Shown: piece by piece, positions 31,920-42,373 of the stretch
Position numbering within the stretch: the stretch's first letter is position 1
How the letters are laid out: the number at the start of each line of letters is the position of its first letter
Assembly (NCBI RefSeq): GCF_016695175.1
Contig: NZ_CP068023.1
Coordinates: 2,309,501-2,373,500, forward strand
Direction: 5' to 3'
Origin: Pseudoalteromonas sp. GCY
Lineage (GTDB): Bacteria > Pseudomonadota > Gammaproteobacteria > Enterobacterales > Alteromonadaceae
Length of the DNA stretch: 64,000 nucleotides
Translations under genes and position numbers: made by a program
The notes under the pieces: model-generated
What the model saw: the letters and a program-made list of their open reading frames with translations, nothing else
Databases searched by the model: none
Told to the model about the DNA's origin: nothing

Positions 31920-33098
31920 TTACACTTCTACCGCGAGCGCTACAGCTTCACCACCACCGATACATAGTGACGCTACGCCTTTTGATAAGCCGCGGTTTTT
32001 TAGTGCGTGGATAAGTGTAACTAAGATGCGTGCACCGCTTGCACCGATTGGGTGGCCAAGCGCACAAGCACCACCGTTGACGTTGACTTTGTTGCTATCT
32101 AACTGCATTTCGTTGATAGCCAACATAGTCACCATGGCAAACGCTTCGTTGATTTCCCAAAGGTCAACATCTGCTGTCGACCAACCTGCTTTTTCAAGCA
32201 GCTTATTCATCGCACCGACCGGCGCAACGGTAAATTCAGCAGGCGCTTGTGAGTGTGTTGCATGGGCAACAATCTTACAAAGTGGTGTCAAACCGTGCTT
32301 TTTCGCTTCTGATTCACTCATTAAAATCAGCGCTGCTGCACCGTCAGAAATAGAAGACGAGTTGGCAGCAGTGATAGTGCCGTCTTTTTTAAATGCTGGG
32401 CGAAGTGATGGAATTTTGTCTGGACGCGCATTACCAGGTTGCTCGTCGGTATTTACCTCAACATCCCCCTTACGCGTACTCATGATATGAGGGGCAATTT
32501 CATTGGCGAAACTGCCATTTTCGATTGCGGCGTTTGCTTTGCTTAATGAGCCAAGTGCAAATTCATCCATGTGCTCACGGGTAATGCCATATTCATCAGC
32601 GGTAGCTTGTGCGAAACAACCCATCGCTTTATTATCATAAGCATCTTCTAGACCATCAGCCATCATATGGTCTTTGATTTCGCCATGGCCCATACGCATT
32701 CCGCCACGGGCTTTTGGAATAAAGTAAGGTGAGTTAGTCATGCTTTCCATACCACCCGCGATAGCAGAATTAATGCTACCTGAGCGGATAAGATCGTGCG
32801 CGAACATCGCCGCTTTTAGACCTGAGCCACATACTTTGTTAATTGTCGTCGCTCCCGTCGAGCGCGCTAAACCTGCGTGTAGCATTGCTTGACGCGCTGG
32901 CGCTTGACCAAGGCCTGCAGGTAAGACACAGCCCATGATAACTTCGTCTATACTAGCGTCACTAAGACCTGTTTCATTCATTACTGCTTTAATTGCAGTC
33001 GCACCTAAGTCTGTCGCGGTTGCGTCAGATAGGCTTCCCATAAAGCCACCCATTGGTGTACGCTTAGCAGCGACGATGACAACAGCTTCGTTACTCAT
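31920..33098 (-). CDS. ivdA: Acetyl-CoA acyltransferase (thiolase)
   Basis: 392 residues, thiolase I/II fold. Acyl-accepting Cys is in NKVCGSGLKAAM; the His is in NGGACALGHPIGASG; the second Cys is in CIGGGEA. As first gene of the ivd operon it probably cleaves 2-methylacetoacetyl-CoA from isoleucine into acetyl-CoA and propionyl-CoA, and may also act on acetoacetyl-CoA from the divergent leucine pathway. CAGGAG precedes the ATG. Confidence 0.93.
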   Translation of the reverse strand: MSNEAVVIVAAKRTPMGGFMGSLSDATATDLGATAIKAVMNETGLSDASIDEVIMGCVLPAGLGQAPARQAMLHAGLARSTGATTINKVCGSGLKAAMFAHDLIRSGSINSAIAGGMESMTNSPYFIPKARGGMRMGHGEIKDHMMADGLEDAYDNKAMGCFAQATADEYGITREHMDEFALGSLSKANAAIENGSFANEIAPHIMSTRKGDVEVNTDEQPGNARPDKIPSLRPAFKKDGTITAANSSSISDGAAALILMSESEAKKHGLTPLCKIVAHATHSQAPAEFTVAPVGAMNKLLEKAGWSTADVDLWEINEAFAMVTMLAINEMQLDSNKVNVNGGACALGHPIGASGARILVTLIHALKNRGLSKGVASLCIGGGEAVALAVEV

Positions 33099-33163
33099 TG
33101 CAAAACTCCTGTTTACAAGCCAATCTTGGGCTTGTTAAAAATTAACTCTGTATTCGAGCATAC

Positions 33164-33191
33164 ATAATATTTACGTTTACGCCAACGTAAA
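33164..33191 (-). promoter_or_regulatory. ivd operon promoter with LiuR-type operator
   Basis: On the minus strand, -35 TTTACG (33191-33186), a 16-bp spacer, and -10 TATTAT (33169-33164). The 16-bp dyad TTTACGCCAACGTAAA (33176-33191) covers the -35 box; it has the same TTTAC-N6-GTAAA form as the site in front of liuR. Confidence 0.6.
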
Positions 33192-33350
33192 TCTAAAATC
33201 AAGCCAAACGAGATCAGTGAAAGTGTAAAGCTAACTTGCACAAATTTGTTTCCAAGGCTTATTTTCTCTAGCTGTAATGAAGATTTGATGACAATTCGAA
33301 CGGACAGATTATTCCTTTTATAAGACTAAAGAAGGATCTGCTATTCTTAC

Positions 33351-33379
33351 TTTACCTTTACGTAAACTTCACTTATATT
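33351..33379 (+). promoter_or_regulatory. liu operon promoter with LiuR-type operator
   Basis: -35 TTTACC (33351-33356), a 17-bp spacer, and -10 TATATT (33374-33379). The dyad TTTACCTTTACGTAAA (33351-33366) begins at the -35 box, the same geometry as at the divergent ivd promoter. Confidence 0.6.
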
Positions 33380-33413
33380 GGTCTAATCAGTGACGTTGTA
33401 AGTGTAAATAAAA

Positions 33414-33806
33414 ATGCAAGAAATTAATGAACCTACCTATTCAATCAGCGAGTTAGCTAAAGAATTTGATATTACTACTCGCAGTATTCGTTTTTACGAA
33501 GACCAAGGACTCCTTTCTCCTAGGCGCCAAGGACAAACGCGTATTTACTCAAAACGTGACAAAGTTCGATTAAAACTGATCCTTCGCGGAAAACGCCTTG
33601 GTTTTACACTTGCTGAAACTGGCCGACTATTTGAGCTTTACGACGCCGACAAATCGAGCGAAAAGCAACTTAAAACCATGTTGCAACTCATTGAAGAGAA
33701 AAAAGCCGACTTAAGCCAACAGATGGACGACATTAAAGTTGTCTTAATGGAACTAGTGACGGCTGAGCGCCGTTGTCGCGACACCCTACACGAGCTCGAA
33801 AAATAA
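33414..33806 (+). CDS. liuR: MerR-family regulator of branched-chain amino acid catabolism
   Basis: 130 residues. N-terminal MerR winged helix (YSISELAKEFDITTRSIRFYEDQGLLSPRRQGQTRIYSKRD) and a C-terminal dimerisation coiled coil (about 85-118). Divergence from the ivd operon and leadership of the liu operon identify it as LiuR. It carries a single Cys near the C terminus, so it is not a metal-type MerR. The ligand is probably an acyl-CoA intermediate; this is inference. It is probably autoregulatory through the site at 33351. Confidence 0.92.
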   Translation: MQEINEPTYSISELAKEFDITTRSIRFYEDQGLLSPRRQGQTRIYSKRDKVRLKLILRGKRLGFTLAETGRLFELYDADKSSEKQLKTMLQLIEEKKADLSQQMDDIKVVLMELVTAERRCRDTLHELEK

Positions 33807-33830
33807 ACTCTCACAACAGGATGAATACCG

Positions 33831-35006
33831 ATGAGCACAGTATCTTTATATAAAGAATTAAACTTTGGACTAGGCGAAACAGCAGACATGATCCGTGATC
33901 ATGTGAATAGCTTTGCGACCAGTGAAATTGCCCCACTTGCTGAAAAAACAGATCAAGAAAATGCATTTCCAAACGAAATGTGGCCAAAGTTTGGCGAAAT
34001 GGGCCTACTTGGGATCACCGTCGCTGAAGAATTTGGCGGCTCAAACATGGGTTATCTTGAACACGTTATTGCAATGGAAGAGATAAGCCGTGCGAGTGCA
34101 TCAATTGGCTTAAGCTACGGCGCACATTCAAACCTATGTGTGAACCAAATTAACCGTAACGGTAACCAAGCCCAAAAAGAAAAATATCTACCAAAACTTA
34201 TCAGCGGTGAACACATCGGTGCACTAGCAATGAGTGAGCCCAATGCTGGCTCTGACGTGGTTTCAATGAAACTGCGTGCTGAAAAGCAAGGTGACAAGTT
34301 CATCCTAAACGGTAATAAAATGTGGATCACCAATGGTCCAGATGCCGACGTTTTTGTGATTTACGCAAAAACGGATACCAATGCAGGCCCTCGCGGGATC
34401 ACGGCCTTTATCGTCGAAAAAAGCTTCCCTGGTTTTTCAACGGCACAAAAGTTAGACAAACTTGGAATGCGTGGTTCAAACACCTGTGAGCTGGTATTCG
34501 AAAACTGCGAAGTGCCTGCAGAAAACATCCTTGGCGAATACAACGAAGGCGTTAAGGTACTCATGAGTGGCCTAGACTACGAGCGTGTGGTATTGGCAGG
34601 CGGCCCGCTTGGTATTATGCAGGCTTGTATGGATGTGGTAGTACCTTATATTCACGAGCGTAAACAATTTAACCAATCCATCGGTGAATTCCAGCTGGTG
34701 CAGGGCAAAGTTGCTGACATGTACACGCAAATGAACGCCGCACGTTCATACGTTTATACCGTGGCAAAAGCCTGTGACCGTGGCGAAACCACTCGTAAAG
34801 ATGCTGCTGGTGCAATTTTATATGCCGCAGAACTTGCAACCAAACTTGCACTTGATGCCATTCAGCTACTAGGCGGAAACGGTTATATCAATGAATATCC
34901 TACAGGTCGACTACTTCGCGATGCCAAGCTGTATGAAATTGGCGCTGGTACGTCTGAGATCCGCCGTATGCTTATCGGACGTGAGCTATTCAACGAAAGT
35001 CGCTAG
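33831..35006 (+). CDS. liuA: Isovaleryl-CoA dehydrogenase
   Basis: 391 residues, FAD acyl-CoA dehydrogenase for the first committed step of leucine breakdown after oxidative decarboxylation. [15 protein letters not shown] and the IVD-specific [18 protein letters not shown], holding the relocated catalytic Glu, are present. The C-terminal position that is Glu in most acyl-CoA dehydrogenases is Gly here ([10 protein letters not shown]), as expected for isovaleryl-CoA dehydrogenases. It starts 24 bases after liuR. Confidence 0.96.
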   Translation: MSTVSLYKELNFGLGETADMIRDHVNSFATSEIAPLAEKTDQENAFPNEMWPKFGEMGLLGITVAEEFGGSNMGYLEHVIAMEEISRASASIGLSYGAHSNLCVNQINRNGNQAQKEKYLPKLISGEHIGALAMSEPNAGSDVVSMKLRAEKQGDKFILNGNKMWITNGPDADVFVIYAKTDTNAGPRGITAFIVEKSFPGFSTAQKLDKLGMRGSNTCELVFENCEVPAENILGEYNEGVKVLMSGLDYERVVLAGGPLGIMQACMDVVVPYIHERKQFNQSIGEFQLVQGKVADMYTQMNAARSYVYTVAKACDRGETTRKDAAGAILYAAELATKLALDAIQLLGGNGYINEYPTGRLLRDAKLYEIGAGTSEIRRMLIGRELFNESR

Positions 35007-35015
35007 GAGTGCTAC

Positions 35016-36623
35016 ATGACGGTACTAAATTCTGCGGTTAATCCGCATGATCCTCAGTTCAAGGCAAACAGCGATGCGATGGCATCGCTGGTTGCTGATC
35101 TTAAAGATAAAGTCGCCACACTGAGCCAAGGTGGTGGTGAAGCGCTTATTGCCCGTCACCAAAGTCGCGGTAAATTATTTGTACGTGACCGAATTGAAAC
35201 CTTGCTTGACGAGGGCTCGCCGTTTTTAGAAATTGGCCAATTCGCCGCGTTTGGCGTTTACGAACAAGACATCCCTTGTGCTGGTGTGGTCGCCGGGATC
35301 GGACGCGTTAAAGGCGTTGAATGCATGATTGTGGCAAATGATGCGACGGTAAAAGGGGGAACCTATTTCCCTATTACCGTAAAAAAGCACCTACGAGCAC
35401 AAGAAATCGCCGAGCGCTGCCATCTTCCTTGTATTTATTTAGTGGATTCTGGCGGTGCGAACTTGCCAGAGCAAGATGAAGTATTCCCAGACAAATTGCA
35501 TTTTGGTCGAATTTTCTACAACCAAGCCCGTATGTCTGCAAAGGGGATCCCACAAATTGCAGTGGTCATGGGGTTATGCACCGCCGGCGGCGCGTATGTA
35601 CCAGCAATGGCCGATGAAAGTATTATCGTCAAAGAACAAGGCACCATTTTCTTAGCTGGGCCACCACTTGTTAAAGCAGCTACAGGTGAAGAAGTGAGTG
35701 CAGAAGACTTAGGCGGCGCAGATGTTCATTGTAAAGTCTCTGGTGTAGCCGATCACTATGCAGAAAATGACGAGCATGCGCTTTCTATCGCAAGACAGTG
35801 CGTGTCACGCCTTAATCATCAGCGCCCTACTCGCCCGTTCCTGCAAGATGCCAAACCACCACGTTATGACATTAGTGAGGTGTATGGCATTGTCGGTACG
35901 GATCTGAAAAAGCCATTTGATGTACGCGAAGTCATTGCCCGTATCGTGGACGATTCTCAGTTTGATGAATTTAAACGCTACTTCGGCGAAACACTCGTGA
36001 CTGGTTTTGCTGAAATTTATGGTCATCCTGTGGGGATAGTAGCAAACAACGGTATTCTCTTTTCTGAATCCGCGCAAAAAGGCGCACACTTTATTCAACT
36101 CTGTGCACAGCGCAATATTCCGCTGCTGTTTTTGCAGAACATTACTGGATTTATGGTTGGCCAAAAATACGAAGCGGAAGGTATCGCTAAGCACGGTGCA
36201 AAAATGGTAACAGCCGTTTCCTGTGCTGATGTGCCTAAGTTTACAGTATTGATTGGCGGCTCATATGGTGCTGGTAACTATGGCATGTGTGGTAGAGCGT
36301 ACGAGCCAACCATGATGTGGATGTGGCCAAACGCACGGATCTCCGTAATGGGTGGTGAACAAGCTGCAGGCGTATTAACGCAGGTTAAACAAGATGGTTT
36401 AGCGCGTAAAGGCCTTAGCATGAGCGATGCCGAAGTGAGCGAATTTAAAAAACCAATCATCGATCAGTACGAAAAGCAAGGACATCCATACTATGCCAGC
36501 GCAAGGCTTTGGGACGATGGCGTTATCGACCCTGCGGATACGCGCACAGTACTTGGTCTTGCCTTAGAGGCTGCGAGCAATGCGCCGCAAAAAGAGTCTA
36601 AATTTGGCGTCTTCAGAATGTAA
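35016..36623 (+). CDS. liuB: Methylcrotonyl-CoA carboxylase, carboxyltransferase subunit
   Basis: 535 residues, exactly family length. Carries the two crotonase-like halves of the carboxyltransferase ([32 protein letters not shown]). Transfers carboxyl from biotin on LiuD to 3-methylcrotonyl-CoA. The C terminus [19 protein letters not shown] ending (SKFGVFRM) is typical. Spaced 9 bases from liuA and liuC. Confidence 0.96.
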   Translation: MTVLNSAVNPHDPQFKANSDAMASLVADLKDKVATLSQGGGEALIARHQSRGKLFVRDRIETLLDEGSPFLEIGQFAAFGVYEQDIPCAGVVAGIGRVKGVECMIVANDATVKGGTYFPITVKKHLRAQEIAERCHLPCIYLVDSGGANLPEQDEVFPDKLHFGRIFYNQARMSAKGIPQIAVVMGLCTAGGAYVPAMADESIIVKEQGTIFLAGPPLVKAATGEEVSAEDLGGADVHCKVSGVADHYAENDEHALSIARQCVSRLNHQRPTRPFLQDAKPPRYDISEVYGIVGTDLKKPFDVREVIARIVDDSQFDEFKRYFGETLVTGFAEIYGHPVGIVANNGILFSESAQKGAHFIQLCAQRNIPLLFLQNITGFMVGQKYEAEGIAKHGAKMVTAVSCADVPKFTVLIGGSYGAGNYGMCGRAYEPTMMWMWPNARISVMGGEQAAGVLTQVKQDGLARKGLSMSDAEVSEFKKPIIDQYEKQGHPYYASARLWDDGVIDPADTRTVLGLALEAASNAPQKESKFGVFRM

Positions 36624-36632
36624 GGAGCACTT

Positions 36633-37415
36633 ATGCCTGTCACTTTAAATATAACAAAAAGCAAAGTGGCGATTTTAGAGCTAAGTCGCCCAGAAAAACA
36701 TAATGCCTTCAATGCGGAGGTGATTGCCGAACTCATTAAGAATATCGAATATGCCAGCGGCCTCGATGTCAGAGCGCTGGTATTAAAAACCGAAGGTAAA
36801 CACTTTTCAGCGGGGGCTGATCTGGCGTGGATGAAATCCATGGCAGACAACGACTACAACGAAAACGTCGCTGATTCTTTAGAGCTTGCTAAATTAATGC
36901 AAGTACTGGCTACTTGCCCTCACCCAACGCTGTGTTTGGTGCAAGGTGCTGCTTTTGGCGGTGCGCTTGGGTTAATCGCCTGTTGCGATATCGCCATTGC
37001 AGAGCACAACTCTAAATTTTGTTTAAGTGAAGTCAAGCTTGGTCTTATTCCGGCAGTGATTAGTCCTTATGTCATTAAAGCCATTGGGGAACGCCAAGCG
37101 CGACGCTATTTTTTAACAGCCGAAGTATTCGATGGTGAAAAGGCGCTAGAAATGGGTTTAATTCACGAATTGAGCGATGATTTAGCAAAAAGCGAAGCGG
37201 ATTTTCTCGATACCTTGCTTAACAATGGCCCTGCTGCTGTGAAAAGTGCCAAAGCACTGATCAGCGAAGTTGCTGGTAAAGAAATAAATGAAGCGTTGAT
37301 CGCCCATACCGCAAAGCGTATCGCTGAAATTAGAGTAAGTGACGAAGGCCAAGAAGGTCTTAGCGCCTTTTTCGATAAACGAGCACCACGCTGGCAAACC
37401 GCCGCAAGCGAATAG
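36633..37415 (+). CDS. liuC: Methylglutaconyl-CoA hydratase
   Basis: 260 residues, crotonase family. FSAGADLAWMKSMA and QGAAFGGALGLIACCDIAIA form the oxyanion hole; the LSEVKLGLIPAVISPYVIKAIG segment is characteristic of methylglutaconyl-CoA hydratases. Forms HMG-CoA for LiuE. AAGGAG precedes its ATG. Confidence 0.94.
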   Translation: MPVTLNITKSKVAILELSRPEKHNAFNAEVIAELIKNIEYASGLDVRALVLKTEGKHFSAGADLAWMKSMADNDYNENVADSLELAKLMQVLATCPHPTLCLVQGAAFGGALGLIACCDIAIAEHNSKFCLSEVKLGLIPAVISPYVIKAIGERQARRYFLTAEVFDGEKALEMGLIHELSDDLAKSEADFLDTLLNNGPAAVKSAKALISEVAGKEINEALIAHTAKRIAEIRVSDEGQEGLSAFFDKRAPRWQTAASE

Positions 37416-37423
37416 GAGTCAAC

Positions 37424-39367
37424 ATGCTAACTAAAATTCTAGTCGCGAACCGTGGTGAAATTGCCTGCCGCGTGATGCGCACCGCAAAGAAATTGGGCCT
37501 AACCACAGTGGCAGTTTATTCTGATGCAGATGCCAATGCGATGCATGTAAAAACAGCTGACGAAGCCTATCATATCGGTCCTGCACCCAGTAAAGAGTCT
37601 TATTTGGTTGCAGACAGAATTCTTGAAGTCGCAAAAGCGGCGGGCGTCGATTGCATCCATCCAGGTTATGGTTTCTTGTCTGAAAATGAAGTTTTTGCAA
37701 AAGCGTGCGAAGCGGCAAACATTGCGTTTATTGGTCCGCTGGCAAGCTCTATTGAAGCGATGGGTTCTAAGACCCGTGCCAAGGAAATCATGCATGACGC
37801 TAATGTGCCTTTAGTCCCAGGGTATTATGGTGACAAACAAGAAGATGATTTCTTGCAAGCAGAAGCAGAAAAAATCGGCTTTCCGGTACTTATCAAAGCC
37901 GCTTACGGCGGTGGTGGTAAAGGGATGCGCGTGGTACGAACAAGCAGCGAGTTTTTATCGGCACTGCATGGCGCTAAACGTGAAGCTGCAGCGAGTTTTG
38001 GCAATGACTTAGTACTGCTTGAGCGTTTTGTTGATAAGCCTCGTCACGTTGAAGTACAAGTTTTTGCCGATAGTCACGGTAACTGTGTTTACCTCGGTGA
38101 TAGAGACTGTTCACTACAGCGTCGTCACCAAAAAGTGATTGAAGAAGCTCCCGCGCCAGATTTGAGTGATGCAATGCGCAAAGCCATGGGTGAAGCGGCT
38201 GTACGCTGTGCGCAGGCGATTAATTATCGCGGCGCAGGTACTGTAGAGTTCTTATTATGTGGCGACGAGTTCTTCTTTATGGAGATGAATACTCGCCTGC
38301 AAGTAGAGCACCCAGTGACGGAAATGGTGACTAATCTCGATTTAGTCGAGTGGCAACTGATGGTCGCTGCGGGTGAACAGCTACCGCTGACTCAGGAGCA
38401 GGTTTCGTTATCTGGTCATAGCTTTGAAGCGCGCATTTACGCAGAAGACCCTGAAGAAAACTTTATGCCGTTTTCTGGTGTACTTTCACATCTTAGCTTT
38501 CCTGAAGCCAAAGATGGCGTAAGAATTGACACTGGCGTGCAGCAAGGCGATGAGATCAGTCCATTTTACGATCCTATGATCGCCAAGCTTATTGTTCATG
38601 GCAAAAATCGTGAACAAGCCTTATTGAAGTTAAAATCCAGTTTAGAACAAGTGCACTTGTGTGGCTTGAAATCTAACATCGCATTTTTGCATCACTTAGC
38701 AGGCCACCCTATTTTTACAGCAGGTGCGCCTGATACCCACTTTATCGACACGCAAACTGAGGTATTAACTCAATCGAATACGCCGCTGGATAAAATGGTG
38801 TTATTAGCAAGTGCGGCCTACCTTAGCCACCAACAACCATGTAAAAACAAGGTGTGGGGAAACTTAGGCTTTAGGCTTAACCAAACCGCGAAAGTGGATT
38901 TACCATTTGCAGATCATGTCGCCTCGGCCTATCAATCTCAAGGTGGTTGGCAGGTTTCGTTTAACGAGCAAATCCACCAAGTTGAATGTGAATTAAATGA
39001 ACACCAGTTAACAGTGGTGATTGATGGTGCACGGTTACACGCCAGTGCCATTGTTACCGAAACCGCGATCACTGTTATGTATGGCCCGTATCAACATACC
39101 GTTGAACTCAAGTCAAAGCATTACATTAGCGATCATGAGCACGAAGCCGCACCACTGGCAGCGCCATTGAACGGCACCGTGGTTAAGCACTTGTTGGCCG
39201 TCGGTACTCAAGTTAATAAAGGCGATGCCGTTGTGATAATCGAAGCCATGAAGATGGAATATACGCTCAATGCACCATTTGATGGCACGCTCACTTCATA
39301 CTGCTTTGCAGAAGGCGAGCTGGTCAGTCATGGCGATATGCTGGCGATTGTTGAGGAGCAAGACTAA
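37424..39367 (+). CDS. liuD: Methylcrotonyl-CoA carboxylase, biotin carboxylase subunit
   Basis: 647 residues. ATP-grasp biotin carboxylase domain (LVANRGEIACRVMRTAKKLG; GGGGKGMRVV; EMNTRLQVEHPVTEMVT), a BT linker, and a C-terminal biotinyl domain with the acceptor K610 in IEAMKMEY. Works with LiuB as an alpha-beta complex using bicarbonate and ATP. Its stop overlaps the liuE start by one base. Confidence 0.96.
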   Translation: MLTKILVANRGEIACRVMRTAKKLGLTTVAVYSDADANAMHVKTADEAYHIGPAPSKESYLVADRILEVAKAAGVDCIHPGYGFLSENEVFAKACEAANIAFIGPLASSIEAMGSKTRAKEIMHDANVPLVPGYYGDKQEDDFLQAEAEKIGFPVLIKAAYGGGGKGMRVVRTSSEFLSALHGAKREAAASFGNDLVLLERFVDKPRHVEVQVFADSHGNCVYLGDRDCSLQRRHQKVIEEAPAPDLSDAMRKAMGEAAVRCAQAINYRGAGTVEFLLCGDEFFFMEMNTRLQVEHPVTEMVTNLDLVEWQLMVAAGEQLPLTQEQVSLSGHSFEARIYAEDPEENFMPFSGVLSHLSFPEAKDGVRIDTGVQQGDEISPFYDPMIAKLIVHGKNREQALLKLKSSLEQVHLCGLKSNIAFLHHLAGHPIFTAGAPDTHFIDTQTEVLTQSNTPLDKMVLLASAAYLSHQQPCKNKVWGNLGFRLNQTAKVDLPFADHVASAYQSQGGWQVSFNEQIHQVECELNEHQLTVVIDGARLHASAIVTETAITVMYGPYQHTVELKSKHYISDHEHEAAPLAAPLNGTVVKHLLAVGTQVNKGDAVVIIEAMKMEYTLNAPFDGTLTSYCFAEGELVSHGDMLAIVEEQD

Positions 39368-40275
39368 TGTCTCAGTATCCGGCTAAAGTCAAAATTGTAG
39401 AAGTAGGCGCACGGGATGGCTTACAAAATGAGGTCAGTGTTGCCACAGAAGCTAAAATCTCGCTGGTTAACGCATTAAAAGACGCTGGTCTCAAGCACAT
39501 AGAAGCAGGCGCGTTTGTGTCACCCAAATGGGTGCCGCAAATGGCCGATTCTGCTGCGGTGATCCAAGGCTTTGAGCGTAGTGAAGGCGTTGAAATAAGC
39601 GCCCTAACGCCAAACCTTAAAGGCGCAGAGCTTGCATTAGAAAATCAGGTCGACGAATTTGCCATTTTTACTGCCGCCAGTGAGGCATTTACTCAAAAAA
39701 ACATCAACTGCACGATTGAACAAAGTATTGAACGCTTTCGCCCCGTTGTTGAACTTGCACAAAAAAACAACATAAAAGTAAGAGGTTATGTTAGCTGCGT
39801 GGTTGGTTGCCCATATCAAGGTGAAGTACAACCAGAGCAAGTTTTAGCGGTATGTAAACAATTGTTGTCACTTGGTTGTTATGAAATCAGCCTAGGAGAC
39901 ACCATAGGGGTTGGTACACCTAAAAAAGTCCATCAGCTGCTTACCTTGTTACTGCAACATATCCCTGCTGACAAGCTTGCGGTGCATTTCCATGATACCT
40001 ACGGACAAGCGTTAACGAATATCCACACGGCCCTGCAAATGGGGATCGCAACTATCGATAGTGCCGTTGCAGGTCTCGGTGGTTGCCCTTACGCCAAAGG
40101 CGCGTCAGGAAATGTTGCCACTGAGGATGTAGTTTACTTGCTGCAAGGACTTGGCATTGAGTGTGGAATTGATTTAGAAAGGCTAGCAAAAGCAGGATGG
40201 ACAATTTGTGATGCGCTAGGCAAGACACCAAGCAGTAAAGTGTCGTTAGCACTCAAACAAACTTGTCAATCTTAA
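39367..40275 (+). CDS. liuE: Hydroxymethylglutaryl-CoA lyase
   Basis: 302 residues, DRE-TIM metallolyase. Contains VGARDGLQNE, the metal-binding HFHDTYGQAL, and the catalytic-Cys block GLGGCPYAKGASGNVATEDVVY. Splits HMG-CoA to acetyl-CoA and acetoacetate. Begins in the liuD stop region (TAATG). Confidence 0.96.
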   Translation: MSQYPAKVKIVEVGARDGLQNEVSVATEAKISLVNALKDAGLKHIEAGAFVSPKWVPQMADSAAVIQGFERSEGVEISALTPNLKGAELALENQVDEFAIFTAASEAFTQKNINCTIEQSIERFRPVVELAQKNNIKVRGYVSCVVGCPYQGEVQPEQVLAVCKQLLSLGCYEISLGDTIGVGTPKKVHQLLTLLLQHIPADKLAVHFHDTYGQALTNIHTALQMGIATIDSAVAGLGGCPYAKGASGNVATEDVVYLLQGLGIECGIDLERLAKAGWTICDALGKTPSSKVSLALKQTCQS

Positions 40276-40302
40276 AACAATAACATTATTAGGAGTGGGC
40301 TT

Positions 40303-41001
40303 ATGGCCGGTTTCGATAAAGTCGTATCAAGCTACAGCGAAGCGATGGCGGGTCTTAAAGACGGCGATACCATCATCGCTGGTGGCTTTGGTTTGTGTGG
40401 TATTCCAGAAGGCTTAATTGCAGAAATTAAGCGCCTGCAAACAAAAGAACTTACCGTGGTTTCAAACAACTGTGGGGTCGACGACTTTGGTTTAGGTATT
40501 TTGCTTAAAGATCGTCAAATTAAGAAGATCATTGCCTCTTATGTTGGTGAAAATGCGCTGTTTGAACAGCAACTTCTCGATGGCATTATTGACGTTGAAT
40601 TAACACCACAAGGTACGCTTGCAGAGAAGATGCGCGCTGGTGGCGCTGGGATCCCAGCTTTTTACACGGCAACAGGGTACGGTACTCCCGTTGCTGAAGG
40701 TAAAGAAGTAAAAGAATTTGATGGCCGACCATATATTTTGGAAGAATCAATTACCGGTGAGTTTGCTATTGTTAAGGCTTGGAAAGCAGATCGCTATGGC
40801 AACTTGGTGTTCCGCCACACAGCAATGAACTTCAATCCAATGGCGGCGACTGCCGGAAAAATCACCGTCGCGGAAGTTGAAGAAATTGTGGAACCGGGTG
40901 AGCTTGAGCCAAGTCAAATCCACACCCCAGGTATTTATGTCAATCGCGTGATCAAAGGTGACTTTGAAAAACGTATTGAACGTGTCACAACGCGCAAATA
41001 G
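40303..41001 (+). CDS. liuF: 3-oxoacid CoA-transferase subunit A
   Basis: 232 residues, SCOT alpha subunit. [19 protein letters not shown] and [16 protein letters not shown] are typical. Activates acetoacetate with CoA from succinyl-CoA, completing leucine breakdown. Named liuF by operon position. AGGAG precedes the ATG. Paired with liuG 9 bases downstream. Confidence 0.94.
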   Translation: MAGFDKVVSSYSEAMAGLKDGDTIIAGGFGLCGIPEGLIAEIKRLQTKELTVVSNNCGVDDFGLGILLKDRQIKKIIASYVGENALFEQQLLDGIIDVELTPQGTLAEKMRAGGAGIPAFYTATGYGTPVAEGKEVKEFDGRPYILEESITGEFAIVKAWKADRYGNLVFRHTAMNFNPMAATAGKITVAEVEEIVEPGELEPSQIHTPGIYVNRVIKGDFEKRIERVTTRK

Positions 41002-41010
41002 GAGGCAATC

Positions 41011-41676
41011 ATGGGTTTAAATCGTGAACAAATTGCGATGCGCGTGGCGCAAGAGCTTGAAGACGGTTACTACGTTAACTTAGGCATAGGTATTCCAACC
41101 TTAGTGGCTAACTACGTGCCAAAAGGCATCGAAGTGATGCTGCAATCGGAAAATGGCTTGTTAGGTATGGGTCCCTACCCAACCGAAGACCAAGTTGATG
41201 CCGATATGATCAACGCGGGTAAAGAAACCGTGACAGCAGCGACAGGTGCAGCAATTTTTAATAGTGCGGAAAGCTTTGCCATGATCCGTGGTGGTCATGT
41301 AGACTTGACGGTACTAGGTGCATTTGAAGTTGATCAACAAGGCAATATCGCGTCTTGGATGATCCCGAAAAAATTAATCAAAGGCATGGGTGGTGCAATG
41401 GACTTAGTTGCTGGTGCACGCAACATCATAGTGACCATGACCCATGCTAGTAAACACGGCGATTCTAAATTGCTTGAATCATGCACATTGCCGCTAACCG
41501 GCGTAAATTGTGTAAAGAAAATCGTAACAGATTTAGCTGTGTTAGAAGTAAAAGACGGCGCATTCCATTTGCTAGAACGCGCACCGGGTGTTAGTGTTGA
41601 TGAAATAATCAGCAAAACTGCAGGCAAACTTATCGTCGACGGTGAGATCCCTGAAATGCAGTTTGAGGCGTCGTAA
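41011..41676 (+). CDS. liuG: 3-oxoacid CoA-transferase subunit B
   Basis: 221 residues, SCOT beta subunit. The catalytic Glu is in [40 protein letters not shown] follows. Last gene of the liu operon, with a terminator about 65 bases on. Confidence 0.94.
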   Translation: MGLNREQIAMRVAQELEDGYYVNLGIGIPTLVANYVPKGIEVMLQSENGLLGMGPYPTEDQVDADMINAGKETVTAATGAAIFNSAESFAMIRGGHVDLTVLGAFEVDQQGNIASWMIPKKLIKGMGGAMDLVAGARNIIVTMTHASKHGDSKLLESCTLPLTGVNCVKKIVTDLAVLEVKDGAFHLLERAPGVSVDEIISKTAGKLIVDGEIPEMQFEAS

Positions 41677-41740
41677 GACACCACCCTAACTTACAAATGT
41701 ACCGACCTCATTCCCAGTGCCAAAGGCGCTGAGTTACCCA

Positions 41741-41766
41741 AAACCCCTCGCAAGAGGGGTTTTTTT
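41741..41766 (+). terminator. Terminator of the liu operon
   Basis: AAACCCCTC-GCAA-GAGGGGTTT followed by TTTT; a classical rho-independent terminator. Confidence 0.9.
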
Positions 41767-42373
41767 CACATCCCATCAAAGGAAAACTCTTTACTCTACA
41801 TCACTCTTCATGTCTAGTTGATGAATGTGATGATTTTTAAATAAAAAATTCAGTAGCCATTTACTTTTCAATCTCACCCCCTAAACTAGTAGAGATAGTT
41901 TTGGTTGGCGTTGAATATTCACCTGCCAGTACAACTTAAAACTAAAAAGTTGCTGCTTTGAAGCATCGACTGAATATCAAGTTGACACAATATATTGATA
42001 CCATAGCTTAGTAGCATAACGATTCGGTTGGTTTATCTTAATTACAAGTATTGAGGCAGTATACTGTCGCTGTAACTAACATAAACCCATCATATATTTA
42101 GATAGTCATTCGGCTGATGTGATTGAAACGCATAAATCGAATGAATACGCTAAATAATCTAAACTAGACTAAGTAGTTTTTGTGGCTTATGGCTAGCATA
42201 TTTTATGGCTGATAAAGTCATTCTAAGCCGCTAGTGATCAGCATTAATAGCCAGATTACATTTTGCTTTGTTGCGTAGTTAGTTTATGTCGAATTGTTAT
42301 CAACCATTGTCTAGCAATTAATTCAGTATATCAGCTTGGTGTCGTATCACGATGAGAACAACAAGAGGATATC
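41767..42373. other. Long A+T-rich leader region of the BCCT gene
   Basis: About 600 bases with no convincing gene on either strand. A TTGACA at 41982-41987 has only a weak -10 partner (TAGCTT, 16 bp). A 10-bp palindrome TGAATATTCA lies at 41912-41921. The region probably holds the regulatory sequences of the osmolyte transporter, possibly with a long leader. Confidence 0.5.

Noticed and set aside
32026..32490. A 154-codon open frame antisense to the thiolase gene
   Set aside because: It lies wholly within a well-conserved gene, mirrors its codon pattern, and has no ribosome site.
35805..36194. A 129-codon open frame antisense to liuB
   Set aside because: It is a by-product of the codon use of the conserved carboxyltransferase gene on the other strand.
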